A stretch of DNA of 64,000 nucleotides from Zizania palustris (GCA_019279435.1 JAAALK010000283.1:57083700-57147699), one strand, 5' to 3'; positions 1 to 12,800 are shown, numbered from the stretch's first letter. The notes: generated by a model not told the origin, from the letters alone. Numbers and translations are program-made.

Positions 1-205
1 AAAAATAATATGTTTTTAAAAAAACAAATCTGTATGTCAATTTTAAAAAATTGCAAAAATAACAGGCGTTCGGCACTTCAAGTGCCGACTGGATGCCACG
101 TCAGCTCTAGTCGGTACTTCAAATGCCGACCGCCTGTTACTTTTGTGATTTTTTGAACTTGGCATACAAATTTGATTTTTTTTAAAAAAAATATTTAAAA
201 AATCG
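1..205. repeat. Foldback repeat, copy 1
   Basis: The two ends are A/T-rich and inversely related: an AAATCTGTATG...TTTT segment at about 26-50 mirrors a GGCATACAAATTTG segment near 160-175. The middle holds palindromic blocks such as TCGGCACTTCAAGTGCCGA, followed by a GATGCCACGTCAGC block. A second copy with the same ends and blocks lies at 21425-21775. It looks like a non-autonomous foldback DNA element. No coding sequence is seen. The true left end may lie before the window. Confidence 0.6.
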
Positions 206-450
206 TGTAAAGAGCATCTCCAAGAGATTTCCTAAATTTTGTATAAAACTTTGATACATTCAAATATGTGTATCGTCCAACCTATAACAACGCGTAATGG
301 AGAAAATAATATGCATGCAAGAGAAAAAATATGTACAAATGGAAATAGGGACTTGCTAAATTAATCCTATATTTCAGAGAGATGAATGGTGATTTAGGGA
401 ATGGATTAGGAAAGAGACTCATTTAGAGAGACTCTTGAAGCTTCATTTTT
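206..450. mobile_element. Candidate MITE with AGCATCTCCAAGAG-type end
   Basis: The left end GAGCATCTCCAAGAG (211-225) has an imperfect inverted counterpart near 426-441 (GAGACTCTTGAAGCT). Ends of this kind are common in grass MITEs. I found no clean target-site duplication, so the borders are approximate. Confidence 0.35.
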
Positions 451-935
451 CACCAAAATACATAAATTCAAATTTAAGTCTTATAATGCATTATATAGAT
501 AAGTACATTAATTACATGCATCTATAATAAATTATAACTAGCACATGTCATAAATGTATAGATCATTAATTAGTTATGACCATTATAGATGTAACAAATC
601 ATCTTCATATAGGATCATGAAAGATGTTAAGATATGTCTATACTACTCTTTGTTCTCTAAAGTGCTTATCATCACAAACAATATATATAATAATGTATAT
701 TTTCTCTGTTTTTGCTATATACAAAACAGGCCGGCTAATGATTAAACAACATCTATAGAACGTTGTGAAATATGAGGGTTAATTAGCAACTTAACATTTA
801 CTTTATATAAAATAGAAAATAATATAATGCCACGACGATTAAAATGACTGATTTCATTATATTAATACTTAGATTGAGCTTAGCTTTTAGCTGCAGTAGA
901 GAAGAGCTACCTAGCTACTACGTCGAATTAGACCA
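451..935. other. AT-rich intergenic DNA, no gene seen
   Basis: The only ORF (554-745) is short, of AT-rich composition and has no recognisable motif. Nothing else is supported here. Confidence 0.5.
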
Positions 936-1212
936 CCTTGCTTATTTTTAAAACTAAAACTTACTTATTTTAGTAGGAATTAAAGTTTAGTACTCTTATT
1001 TGGATGTAAGGACTAAACATCATGTAATGAGGGGTTCATAAATAAAGATATAATGTGCATAACACTTTTAGCTTTAATAAGCAACATCCAAGCGAATAAT
1101 GGAGTAAACTTTAAGGACTAAAGTTTAGTCCCAATAAACAATCATGTTTGGGATTTTATGAATTAAATGAGACTAAAGTTTAGTCTCTAAAAATAAGCAA
1201 TCTCAATCCAAA
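936..1212. mobile_element. MITE-like inverted repeat with internal ACTAAAGTTTAGT palindromes
   Basis: TTGCTTATTTTTA near 938-951 is mirrored by TAAAAATAAGCAA near 1188-1200. Inside are palindromic ACTAAAGTTTAGTC blocks at about 1114-1131 and 1170-1184. These blocks are typical of a widespread grass MITE group (established knowledge). The pattern suggests one or two nested MITEs. Borders are approximate and no TSD is assigned. Confidence 0.4.
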
Positions 1213-1540
1213 CAGATCTTTAAAATCGAAAGATAGTGACACGAGCAGTTTTGGTCTTTGGGTTGGTGAAGCATCTGTTAAGTTGCACGGGCGGCATAGA
1301 CTGCATGCCGATCGATCCAATTAAAGTGTCTTTCAGTTTAGCGGGTCGATCTGTACGACTTGGTCACTTCGATTCCCTGTCAGTCGTCTTAAGCCGCTAA
1401 TTATATATATTAATAACGTCTATAAATATAATACATATATATATATACACGGGAGTGTTATTCTACACCACGTGTGTAGAATAGCTATTCTACACCGACT
1501 ATTTTCAGTAGTAGATTTTTTCAGTAGACACTACAACAAA

Positions 1541-1845
1541 ACAGGTAACTTCCGTCGGCCAAAGCCGACGGAAGTTAGCCCTTTCCCGACGGAAGAAGCT
1601 AACTTCCGTCGGCAAAAGGCTAACTTCCGTCGGCCAAGGCCGACGGAAGCGCGCAGACGGAAGTTAGCTAACTTCCGTCGGCTTCACGTGGCCGACGAAA
1701 GTTAGCGCCGAACTCTGCCACGTCAGCAGAGGGGCGCTAACTTCCGTCGGCCAGCCTGGCCGACGGAAGTTAGCCTTTCTGCCCACGTGGCCGAAACCAG
1801 CTAACTTCCGTCGGCTATGGTAAAAGCCGACGGAAGTTAGCTGGT
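1541..1845. repeat. Left subterminal repeats of CACTA A
   Basis: About ten copies of AACTTCCGTCGGC in both orientations, often as head-to-head pairs with a short spacer. In CACTA elements such arrays bind the element's own DNA-binding protein (established for Spm TNPA). The apparent Asn-Phe-Arg-Arg ORF across it (1472-1705) is a by-product of the repeat. Confidence 0.85.
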
Positions 1846-1869
1846 ATTTTTTTATTTTTTCCTGGTTCC

Positions 1870-2160
1870 CCTACTCACACTCACATCCAACCACAATTTC
1901 AATCACATTCACAATCCACATCCAAATTCACATTTCACATCCAAAATCACATTCAAACTTCACATATAACATCAAAAGTCACATCTCACATCCAAAACTT
2001 CACACATCACATCCAAAATCACATAACACAATTTAATTCACATCCAAAGTCACAGTACACATCCACATTCACATATACCATCCAAATTCACATTCAAATT
2101 CACATAACACATCGAGATTCAATTCAGGTTCACACTACACATCCATACTCACTGATCACC
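1870..2160. repeat. CACATCCAAA-type low-complexity tract in CACTA A
   Basis: Irregular repeats of CACATCCAAATTCACAT. The reverse-complement tract (GATGTGAATTTGG) occupies the matching place in CACTA C at 42630-42950, which shows the two elements are related and lie in opposite orientation. Confidence 0.75.
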
Positions 2161-2493
2161 CACATTTGGGTCGTGGGCGCCGCCGCTGCCTCCCGCTTTA
2201 TCCACATTTGCCCGAGAGGCTCCATCCTGGCCAGGCGTATGGAAAGTCTGAAGAAATAGACAAAATTAGAGAACGAACTCAACTACCATTCTAAACGCTA
2301 ACTTAAGTATCTAGGAGGTACCTCAGGTGATGTAGGAGATAGTGGTGGTGGCGGGGGAGGTCGTGGTTGGAACATGGACATGTCAAATCCACTGTTTTGC
2401 TGGGCTAGTTGCTACACATGTTGTAATGTAATCAGTTAGTTCTAAACCTATTTCTGAATACTTTTGAACTGCAACACTCTAAACTAAACTTAC

Positions 2494-3320
2494 TTGGATC
2501 ATCGCCTGTTGTTGTGCTAAGCAGGCGGTATAGTACTCTTGTTGTTTCCTGTTGTGCTCGTTTAGCCGCCTCAATTCCTCCCTCATCCGAACCATCTCCG
2601 GGGTTTCTTCTGAGCGACGACGGCTGGAGCCAACTCCAACGGAGCTCTGCGATGACTGAGCTGAGTTCTGAGCTCTCACCGCTCTCGAGTCAATAACTCC
2701 ATTGAACATGGAGTACCTGCAACATTAACATGGGTTAGTTACCATCACAATACCATACACAAAACATTAATAAAAACACTGTCTCACCGTCCATGGCTTT
2801 TGCCACCTCCGCTGGAGTACACGACCATTTGGTCGACAGGTTCTCTCCGCCAATCATAGTCCTCTCCATGGAGTCGAACCATGTGTTCACCATACTGCGC
2901 CTGCAAAAAACATGTTCGATTAGCTAGACGCAGAAAAATGAAATTACGTAAACTCTTAATAACATCTCACCAAATGGTCCGTGGTTGTCTGGCTACACAA
3001 GACATCTGGTTGTGTAGGATCGCTTCCTTTATGACCAGAGGTATACACCTCTATGTCACTTGGCACGTTGCCAGATTTAGCTTCCTGTACATTAGAAATG
3101 AGTTAGTCGCATTACAATGTATCTATAGCTAGAAAGTGACAGAAGGAGGTCTTACCAAGCGTTTAGCGTGGCGAATATGTCCGTCGGCACCATATCTGTG
3201 CTTCGGATCCGTCCCGCGGCATTGTCTTTTCTGCTCGGAAGTCTTCAGATCCGTCCCTCGTGTGAGCTCCACTTTTCATCCAACCACTATACATCCACCG
3301 TCGGTCGTCCTCAGCCATTC
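2494..3320 (-). pseudogene. Remnant of a CACTA-associated plant transposase-type protein (Ptta/En/Spm)
   Basis: Four minus-strand coding blocks with consistent GT-AG borders: 3156-about 3320, 2971-3084, 2788-2900 and 2494-2716. They read in order through a DRRWMY-type segment, an SDIEVYTSGHKGSDPTQPD segment, DYDWRREPVDQMVVYSSGG followed by GKSHGRYSMFNGVIDS across a splice, and a Gln/Glu-rich tail. This order is typical of the accessory plant transposase proteins of grass CACTA elements. The frame breaks in the upstream block and no N-terminal catalytic part is present, so I call it a remnant. A shorter relative is in CACTA C. Confidence 0.65.
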
Positions 3321-3419
3321 TATATGCAAAACATTCATTCAATCAAGAAGATTCACGCACTGGTCGCTATAAAAAGGCTCGCAACATACACAGACCCTGG
3401 CCACCCTCCGCCTCCGCCT

Positions 3420-3666
3420 CCGGACAACGGAAGGTAAGCAGAGGCGGCCGGGCGGCCGGCGACGCAAGGGGAAGTAGAGCCCGCGGCACAAGGGAACAGG
3501 GTTAACCGAAAGGCATGTGCCACGCCTTAGACACTACCACGGACCCTAGGCGCCCGCCCAGACACGCCTGGCGATCGCGATTCACCATGGCGAGGCGATT
3601 CACCATGGCGTCCGGCGGTGACCGCCTGGACGTCTAGTCGGCGCAGGCGACGCCGTGACAACCATG
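3420..3666. mobile_element. Truncated hAT-like element (right end)
   Basis: The last ~200 bp, ending GACGCCGTGACAACCATG, match the right part of the complete hAT-like element at 54219-54826, including the CCGCCTGGA...GGCGACGCC block. The matching left end is not present, so this copy was truncated inside CACTA A. Confidence 0.6.
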
Positions 3667-3721
3667 GTTTATAGGAAAATATAGGTCCTAAACCCACCCA
3701 AGAGTGACCGACAAAACATGG

Positions 3722-3863
3722 TATTTATGACGAGCCATGAGTCCGAACGAAATTTCAGCAGCATAACCCCGCTGTTCTCCAATTACACGCCTGATAGTGG
3801 TGCAATGGAGAACAACAAGGTTATGTTACTGAAATCCCATTCGGACTCATGACTCATCATAAA
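3722..3863. repeat. Imperfect ~60-bp inverted repeat
   Basis: A left arm with CATGAGTCCGAACGAAATTTC and a right arm with GAAATCCCATTCGGACTCATG fold together, as do GAGAACAGCGGGGTTATG (reverse) and GAGAACAACAAGGTTATG. It forms a hairpin around a ~20-bp loop within CACTA A. The origin is unclear. Confidence 0.55.
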
Positions 3864-4269
3864 ACCACTCTTTGTCGCCCACTCTGAGGCTGTCCAAAAA
3901 GGGACAATTCCGGACCTGCACATCTCACACGCATGACACGTGTGAGACATGTTGGTCCGAAACGGGTGACGCATAGGTTTCGTTACACTATCTACGTTGT
4001 TGTCAAATAAAAAATTGCATACGAAAAGAAGTATATATAATAAAGTATATATATAATATCCTAATCACCGTAATGAAATCATCAACAAATCAGAAATTAA
4101 CACAAGAATATAATTAATAGCGTATATAATAGAACATCGCAAACGAAACACTTGTAATAGCATAAATAGTCAACGTAATGAATCAATTCCACTTGACATG
4201 CATGCACTAGCAAATGAATCAATTATATATAAATGTTCATTTAATAATCTGTTTTATAAATTTAATCCA

Positions 4270-4545
4270 ATAGCCCATTTAAAGCCCAGTCTAAACTAAA
4301 GCCCATTTCCTAACCCTAATTTTCTCAACCCTCCCTTTCTCTCTCTCACCTCCCATTCCCTCCAGCCGCCTCCCATTCCCTCCAGCCACCGCCACACAAT
4401 CCCCTCCCCCCTCGCCGCGCCCTCGCTGTGGAGCCCCCTCGTCGCGCCCTCGCCGCGCAGCGCCCACGCCGCGCCCTCGCCGCGCCGCACCCGCGTCGCG
4501 TCGCGCCCAGAGCCCCAGACAGTGGTGGCGGCGGCGGCTGTATAT
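4270..4545 (+). promoter_or_regulatory. Host-promoter-like sequence inside CACTA A
   Basis: Three GCCCA (site II-type) motifs lie between 4273 and 4307, followed by the telo-box AACCCTAA (4312-4319) and a CT-rich leader with a duplicated CCCATTCCCTCCAGCC block. This arrangement is typical of promoters of plant housekeeping genes. Its position within a transposon suggests capture of a gene start. No following reading frame is convincing. Confidence 0.4.
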
Positions 4546-4708
4546 GGCGGGCGCCACGGCCGTGGCAGACGCCACACAGCGCCATAGCGACGCCACACGA
4601 CTGTGGCGCTCGCCATAAGCCTTCGGCGATATGGCGTGGCGTGGCGAATTGCAAAAAACCGCCACGGCGATATGGCGACGATATGGCGACGCCATAACAA
4701 CTATGATC
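4546..4708. mobile_element. hAT-like fragment rich in GATATGGCG
   Basis: Repeated ATATGGCG and CGCCACGGC blocks end in GCCATAACAACTATG. The end resembles hAT-type termini such as the one at 54826. No complete left terminus is recognised. Confidence 0.35.
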
Positions 4709-4728
4709 TCGATCAAAATTTAAGTGTC

Positions 4729-4788
4729 ACTACGACAAAATTGTATTTCGATATAGGTACTACGACAAAATTGTATTTCGATATAGGT
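4729..4788. repeat. Perfect 30-bp tandem duplication
   Basis: Two identical 30-bp units (4729-4758 and 4759-4788), each starting ACTACGACAAAATTG and ending CGATATAGGT. Confidence 0.95.
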
Positions 4789-6426
4789 ACTAGCAAAAAT
4801 ACTATCAATTCACACCAAATATTCACAGTTCACAATACAATTCAATTCACACTAAATATTCACAATTCACAAATACAATTCACAAAGTAAATAAACTATT
4901 CAATGACAATGCAAGTGAGGGGTAAAAATTACTCGGTGGACGGCGACGCTCGGCGGCGACGGTCGGCGGGCGATGATGGACGGGCAACGACGACGACGAC
5001 GGGCCGGCCGGAGGGGGTGCAGTGGCGGCGCGCTGTCGGCCGATGGCAGAGGACGGCGTGGGCGGCGGCGGGCGGTGGCGGCAGGACCAGCGAGGACGGC
5101 GGCGGGGGCGGGCGGGGGCCGACGGCAACGGGGAGGCGGCGCGGGCGGGTGAGGAGCCATGCTGAATAGCGTGGGCCTCATGGCTCTAGAAGTGATGAGT
5201 CATTGTCAACGATAGTCAACGAGGACTGAGGAAGAGAAGAGATCTGCTGTTTCATGGGCCGCGTGTGACTCAGGTACACGGGCAGCGAGCGACTGTCGGG
5301 CAGAGGAGGCTGCGAAGTCGGGCTGGCCCAATCCGGGTGCATGGGCCAGAAGCAGTAGAAGACCCACTGGGCTGTTGACCAGGACTGACTCAGGTACACG
5401 GGCGGTGAGCGATTGCCGGGCTGAGAGAGTTGCGGAGTCGGGCCGGCCCAATCCGGGTACCTGATGCAAAGCTGGTGGAGGCTTTGTCAGTTTCGGCGTA
5501 AAACTGACAACCGTTGATTCTGTATCCGACTGTCCAGAAGAGTAGCTTCCGGATATGTCATCTGTTACTCTAGGCCCACAGTCAGTCAATTGTGTCTGTA
5601 AAAATTCCTAAGGGCAGTAGAGTCTTTTTTCTTTATTTTTGAGTCTGTAAAAACCCTAAGGGGCTGGTAGAATATTCCTAGTGTTGGGCTGCCTATAAAT
5701 AGCACCCCAATCCCTAGGGTTTGGACTACCCTTTTGCTGAAATTGAATACTACTCTATTGGGTCATTTTGCCTCTCACGTTTTCTCTCTCCTCTCCTGTT
5801 CCTTGCTTGCGCCGCCAGGGAGTTCTCCCTCTGTGTTTCTTGCCTTGCTTTTAATGTTGCAGTAAATGCTCTAATTCTTTGTGTGCTGCATCTGCAAGGT
5901 TTTAATGACTCATTTTCACCTTCAAAGCAAGTTTCTCTGTGATTTTTGAGCCTTTGTAGGCTTCGGCTGGTGTGAAGAAGCTTCTGTTCTTCACATACAG
6001 AGTACTAGTTCTTGCGATTTGCAAGTAGTACTCCACTGTAGCTACAGTACTTCTGCGCCAACTTTTTACTTTTACTGCTTCACTTTTCGATCTGGTTGAT
6101 AGGACTAAAATCACTTTTCTGACTGTCTCTGCGAAGTCATCCTTCTCTGTTCGAAGCCCCTCAGCTCCGTGAGGCAGGCTTCGATTCGACCATACTCGAA
6201 GGCTTCGTCTCAATCTTCGAGCTTTGCTTTGTATTCTGTGTTGCTAAGCTTCGAAACATTTGTCTGATCGACAGCATTACATACTTCGACACGTTTCGAG
6301 GTTGGGTTCGAAGCTTGTGGCTCCGCTAGGCCTCGCTCTAATTTCTGTGTAGCGTGTCACCCTTCACCTCTCTTTTCGGAGCTTGCTCTTTTCGAAGGTA
6401 GAGCATTGGCTTCGGACTTGCTTTTC

Positions 6427-9400
6427 TGTCACGCCCCGATTTATCAAATCGAGACATTATTGAATTTCATAAGAAAAACAATAATCCAAGAGGTTCATCA
6501 TGCGACATACGTACATCATACAGTATTCATGGCACGCAGACCATAATTATTACATCATTGTCTCTAGTAAAAGCAGCAAATAAAATATTTTAGGAAAACG
6601 GCATGACGAACTCCTTCTTCAGGATCTTTCTTCTCGACTGGGTCGCTACTCCAGACCGTCTTCATAGTAGGTGTCCTCTGTGGGGTCCAACGGGTATGAG
6701 TACAAAAAGTACTCAACAAGCCACCGCAAATGCAAATAATAATGCAAGGTAATAGACAAGGAAGGGTAATGGCTCAAAGTGCGGAAAAGTACATTTACAG
6801 TTATTGCATTTAATGTAATCACATTTTAATTATGCGGAAAAGTAGACATGAACATCAACAACACCCACTAACTCGAGGAGTACGTTTTACCTCCTCGCAC
6901 AACAGTCCTTACATGACAATTCAACATGCACATACATTTTCAAAGTAGACTAACTGTGGGATGTCACGCAACCCGCCCTTGACCGTGGGCTCGGCTTTTC
7001 GAAAAGATTTATGACTCTGATCAGAGATGTACTACTGTACCCACAAGGCACGCACTCATCCCAACGAGATGACCCATTTCACGGGAACTCGTGCCAAAAC
7101 CTCAATATGAGATGCTCCAAGCGATAACCACCCGCTCTAGGTTTCGCCGGCGCGCCGGGCCGTATCCCGGCTAACGTCGCACCCCCTTTTGCGCCACATT
7201 GGTACAAGTCACCCGCAGGTGCAACTTGACCCATCTCCAAGTGGTGGCCTCGGTTTGGAACAACCCATACCTTAGTTAGGACTTACCCACTAGACTTGTG
7301 GTTAGTACGGAAGTGTATTGCAACGGATCCCTCAGACCGGTCCTTATAGTGCCCCGGGTGCTACCGACCAATGTCCTAGCTTGCACCCGGAACCCACCAT
7401 GCATTCACTCACAACCATAACTCCAACACTGACAGAATTCCATAGATAAGAAATCATGGGGATCATATAGTAGAACCAAGTACTACGACTCATTTTTATC
7501 CTATAGCGATCGTGTCGATACATTGGACACTAGCTAATAACACATATCATATGGTGACAAGGAGTTTAGGCTAGAGAGCATGGCTTGGGTTGCACATCAA
7601 GGTCGGGGGATCCTAAATAAATATATTGTAAGGGTTCATTTGACTAATGCATATATAACCTATGTGTTTTAACGATAGTTTAATCAAACATGGGTTCAAT
7701 ATGCTCAAAAGATTGGTTTGGTGACTTGCCTTGTTCAGCGAATGGGGAGGGAGGAACTTCCGGGAAGTACTCCGGCTCCTCGGCGACGTCGTAGTCTTTT
7801 TAATATAAAGTCAAATAAAAAGAGTACCACATTCAATCAAACCATATAACATTACATTGCAAGCATATAAGTTAAAGTTGGTTGGATTAAAAATAAAGTA
7901 AATTCAGATATTAAAGTTCTGAAATTTATTCCTCCATTAATTTAAAGTGAATCTAAATAAATCATTGTTTTTCATAAAAGAGCATTTAAGTGGGCATAAC
8001 CCTACATTGAGTTTTCTAACCAATTTAGTTCAATTGATTTATAGGAAACCTAGTGGTTTTAGTGTTTTAACAGTAAAGGACAATTATACAATTTTTCTGG
8101 AATTTAAATATTGAAATTCACATTTAAATCCTAAGGGCATTTGAATACTTATTTAAATAAACATGAAAATGTCCAAATAAACCTACTGTTTTTATTGCAT
8201 AAACATGTAGAGAATAATTTTATGAATTTTCTAAAATTGAAATGGCAATTTTTAGAGTCCAAATGCATTAGATATGAATTTTACAAGTTTAAAAGCATTT
8301 CTGGAATTTTATTTTCAAATTTTAAACCTCTCGGGTCCACGGTGAGCCAGGCCCACGGTGAACCCGCGCACTGTGCGCGTGCGCCGGATCGATCTGGACC
8401 GTCGGATCTGGATCCGGTGGCCAGGCGCGAGGCGGGGGGGGGTTAAGTCGCTACGGACGGCCAGGATTAAAACGTGCGAACCGGTACCACGTGGACGCAC
8501 AGGATTAAACGCGGGTTTTAAATACAGATGGACGCACGAGATTAAAACGTACCGCTTCACTCAGATCCGACGGCGCCGATTAAATCGCACGAGGGATTAA
8601 ATCTGGGCCGTTAGATCTGGATCGCGCGGCGCGGATCGAATCCGACACGGCACGGGTACTCGACCCGTGCCGGTCGTCTTCTCCGACGACGGCGAGCGGG
8701 CCAACGGCCACGGCGAGCGACGGCGGTCCTAGCTAAGCCTAGAAATGGAAAGAGGGCACTACGGCGGTCATGATGGTACCTTAGGCGAGGCGAGGGGTCG
8801 ACGGGAAGTGGTCGGCGGCGAGGGTAGACGGCGAAGCACTTCGGGCTCCTCGTCGGCGATGGGGTTCCGGCGATCTCCTTGACCGGCGGGGACGTGGCCG
8901 AGGTGGGGGACGTCCTGGCGGTCACGACGGTGGCGGAGGCGAGGGCCGGGGTGGTCCGAGGCGACGGCGAGGGGCGGCCGGAGGCGAAGCAGGGAGAAAA
9001 TGCTCAAGGGCGAAGTAGGGGCGCTCTGTTCGTTCTCGAGGCGATTGAGCGTGGGGGTCGAACGCGGCGGAGGCAGGGGGGTTAAATAGGGTCACCGGCG
9101 GGGGTCGCATGCAAGGAAACCGGCCAGAGGGCCTTTACTCGCCGGCGATGGCTCGGCCATGCACGCGGAGCGGCGATCCCGTGGCATAAACGCGAGGGTT
9201 AAAGCGGGGAAACGGTCGGCGCGACGCGGGGGACCGAGTTATGGCGGCAATCTAATGGGGGACGCGTCGGCGAGGCGAATCCGAGGGCGAGGTCGTCGGC
9301 CGGCGGGATTTGGGGGCGACGGCGCGGGGTTGAAGACGGATCTGACACGCGGGGGCCACTGACCAGCGAGCGCGAACGGGCGAGGGTGGCGTCTGACGGG

Positions 9401-9812
9401 TGGGGCCGGGGTGTCGGGTTCGCGCGCGAGGGGAGGGATTCGGCGCCGACAGGTGGGACCAGGTTGTCAGCCAGAGGGGAGCGCGGTAACGGGCTGGGCC
9501 GGCCGGGAGAGAGAGAAGGGAGGGGGAGGAGCCCAATACTGTTCTAATGTTTTTCTGAATAAAAATAATTCCAGAAAATAGATTAAAAGATTTGGGCTAC
9601 TTCCAAGGCTGGTAAAAATTTATAAAAATTCTCAAAATTATCTTTTGGCCTTAGGATTATATACAAAAAGTTTCACCTCCTAATTTGGTCATCTACTCTA
9701 TGTTGTAGTTCAAAAGGGTATAAAAGGGATTTAAAAGTATTTTCTGAAATAATAATTCCAAGAAATTGAATTTAATAATATTTTTATTGTTTTGAAAAAT
9801 TGAGGTGTTACA
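6427..9812 (-). repeat. 3' LTR of the chromovirus (3386 bp)
   Basis: Plus-strand ends are TGTCACGCCCCG and GAGGTGTTACA. It matches 15429-18813 throughout, apart from a G9 run at 8434-8442 against G8 at 17436-17443. A GC-rich block occupies about 8330-9540 and the rest is AT-rich. The short ORFs within it occur identically in the other LTR and show no known domain. Confidence 0.95.
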
Positions 9813-9829
9813 AACCTATCCCCCTTACA
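9813..9829 (-). other. Polypurine tract
   Basis: On the minus strand a purine-rich stretch with GTAAGGGGGATAGG lies immediately before the 3' LTR. This is the place where plus-strand synthesis is primed in LTR retrotransposons. A few pyrimidines interrupt it. Confidence 0.65.
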
Positions 9830-9855
9830 AGAATCTCGTCCTCGAGATTGGAACG

Positions 9856-12800
9856 CTACTCGAATAGCTCGGGGTATTGGGCTTTCAGCTCGTCTTCTTT
9901 TTCCCAAGTGGCTTCTTCTGCGGGATGGTTGTTCCATTGGACTTTGCAGAAGCGGACGACGCGACTTCTGGTTACTCTTTCCTTGGTTTCTAAGATCTTG
10001 ACGGGTCTCTCTACGTAGGTCAAGTCTTCTTGGACGTTGAGCTGCTGAAGGTCGGCTTGCTCGGTGGGCACACGGAGACACTTCTTCAGCTGCGAGACAT
10101 GGAACACATCATGAACGCCTGCCAAGGATGGGGGCAGTTCAAGTTGATATGCCACTTCTCCTTGTCGACGGAGGATCTGGAAAGGTCCGACGTAGCGGGG
10201 CGCTAGTTTGCCTTTCATGTTGAACCTTTGAGTGCCACGGAGGGGAGTGACTCGGAGGTAGACATAATCGCCCTCCTCAAAGGCTAGATCTCTTCGACGG
10301 TTATCGGCGTAGCTCTTTTGTCTGGATTGGGCTGCCTTCAGTCGGTCTCTTATGATCTTAACTTTCTCTTCGGCTTCTCTCAATAAATCTGTCCCAAACA
10401 GTTGTGACTCTCCGGTTTGATCCCAGAGCAACGGCGTTCTGCACTTGCGCCCATAGAGTGCTTCGAACGGGGACATTTGTAGGCTGGCTTGATAGCTGTT
10501 GTTGTAGGAGAACTCTGCATAAGGTAAGTTCTTGTCCCACATTCCGCCAAAGTCTAGAGCACAAGCTCTAAGCATATCCTCCAATATCTGGTTGACCCTT
10601 TCGGTCTGACCGTCGGTCTGTGGATGATAGGCGGTGCTAAAGTTCAGCCGGGTGCCGAGTTCCTCTTGAAGGTTCTTCCAAAACTTGGAGGTAAACTGAC
10701 TCCCGCGGTCAGATACAATCTTCTTGGGAACTCCGTGGAGGCACACGATCCGGGTCATATACAACTCAGCCAACTTGGCGACGGTGTAAGTTGTCTTGAC
10801 CGGAACGAAGTGGGCTACCTTGGTGAGTCGATCAACGATCACCCAGATAGAATCATGACCAGCTTGGGTCCTGGGCAGTCCCGTGATGAAGTCCATTCCT
10901 ATCTCTTCCCACTTCCATTCAGGGACTTTGAGGGGTTGAAGAAGTCCGGCAGGTCTCTGATGCTCTGCCTTGACTCGCCGGCATGTGTCGCACTTGGCCA
11001 CATACTCAGCTATCTCTCTTTTCATACTGACCCACCAATATTTTTCCTTCAGGTCTTGGTACATCTTTGTACTCCCGGGGTGAATGGAGTATAGAGTATC
11101 GTGGGCTTCCTGAAGGATGAGAGTCTTCAACTCAGGTAGGTTGGGTACGCATACTCGGTTTCCGAACCAAATGGTACCATGTTCATCCTCGGAGAATCCG
11201 GGGGCTTTACCCTTCCTCATGTTCTGCTGGATCTCCCGGATGTCCGGGTCTTCATTCTGCTTCTCTCGAATCTGGTCTATTAAGACAGGCCGAGACTCCA
11301 AGGCAGCGAGGTATTCTCGGGTGGTGATCCCTAGGTTTAGCCTTTCCATCTCTTTATAAAGTAGAGGAGCCTGGTCTTGAATCATGATGGCATTGCAGTA
11401 CCCTTTTCGACTAAGGGCGTCTGCCACCACGTTTGCTTTGCCCGGATGATAATGGATGCCCAAGTCGTAATCCTTGATCAGTTCCAACCATCTCCTTTGC
11501 CTGAGGTTCAGATCTGGTTGGGTGAATATGTACTTGAGGCTCTTGTGGTCGGTGAAGACCTCACACCGATTCCCCACAAGGTAATGTCTCCATATCTTCA
11601 AGGCATGAACCACGGCTGCTAGTTCCAGGTCGTGGGTTGGGTAGTTCAGCTCATGTGGTCTCAACTGCCGGGAGGCATAGGATATCACTTTCCCTTCTTG
11701 CATTAAGACGCATCCCAATCCTTGACGAGAGGCATCGCAGTAGACGTGAAAGTCTTTCCGGATGTCTGGCAGAGTCAGAATGGGGGCTGACACGAGCTTC
11801 TTCTTGAGAGTCTGGAAGCTCTCTTCGCAGTCGGGGGTCCAGTCAAACTTCACCTCTTTCTGCAGAAGTCTGGTCATAGGCTTGGCGATCTTGGAAAAAT
11901 TCTCGATGAACCGGCGGTAGTATCCGGCCAATCCGAGAAAACTCCGGATCTCGGTCACGGTCGTTGGCTGTAGCCAGTTGGTTACCGCTTCAACGGTGGT
12001 TGGGTCCACTGCTATTCCTCCGGCAGATATGACATGGCCGAGGAACTTCACCTCAGACGACCAAAATTCGCATTTGCTGTATTTGGCGTATAGTTGCTGC
12101 TCCCTTAGCTTTCCGAGGGTCAGACGGAGGTGAGTCTCGTGTTCCTCCTTGGTCTTGGAGTAAACGAGGATATCGTCGATGAATACCACGATGAACTTGT
12201 CCAAGAATTCCATGAATACATTGTTCATCATGTTCATGAAGAAGGCCGGGGCATTCGTGAGTCCGAACGACATCACAGTGTACTCGTAGAGTCCATAGCG
12301 GGAGGTGAAAGCAGTCTTGGGTATATCCTCCTCCCTGATCCTTAACTGGTGATAACCTGACCTGAGGTCGATCTTGGAAAACACCGAGGATCCTTTCAGC
12401 TGATCGAACAGGTCGTCGATCCGAGGCAATGGGTATTTGTTCTTGATGGTTACGTCGTTCAAGGCTCTATAGTCCACGCACATCCTCTTGGTCTTGTCTT
12501 TCTTCATGGCAAATATGACCGGTGCACCCCAGGGTGAGGTACTTGGTCGGATGTACCCTTTCTGCTCTAGGTCTTCAATATTGGCTTTGACCTCAGCTAG
12601 TTCATTGGCGGCCATCCGGTATGGGCGCTTGGAAATTGGAGTGGTGCCGGGGACAAGCTCGATCCTGAATTCGATGTCTCGCTTGGGAGGCATTCCCGGT
12701 AGATCTTCAGGAAAGACGTCCGCGAACTCCTTGACTATGGGTACTTCTTCAAGGGCCAAAGAGTGAAGGGACGCACTGAGCGGCTTGCGACTGGCCATAC

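Noticed and set aside
1472..1705. ORF with repeated Asn-Phe-Arg-Arg
   Set aside because: Produced by the AACTTCCGTCGGC subterminal repeats of CACTA A.
4291..5181. Overlapping Arg/Ala/Pro-rich ORFs on both strands
   Set aside because: GC-rich transposon sequence gives open frames in many phases; no motif or splice support.
5150..6426. A separate gene starting in the leader at 5690-5960
   Set aside because: The TATA box and following sequence belong to the solo LTR, whose ends and TSD are clear; the short ORF at 5721 has no motif.
8315..9536. Arg/Pro-rich ORFs in the LTR
   Set aside because: Located in the GC-rich half of the LTR and repeated in the other LTR; no domain, and frames overlap on both strands.
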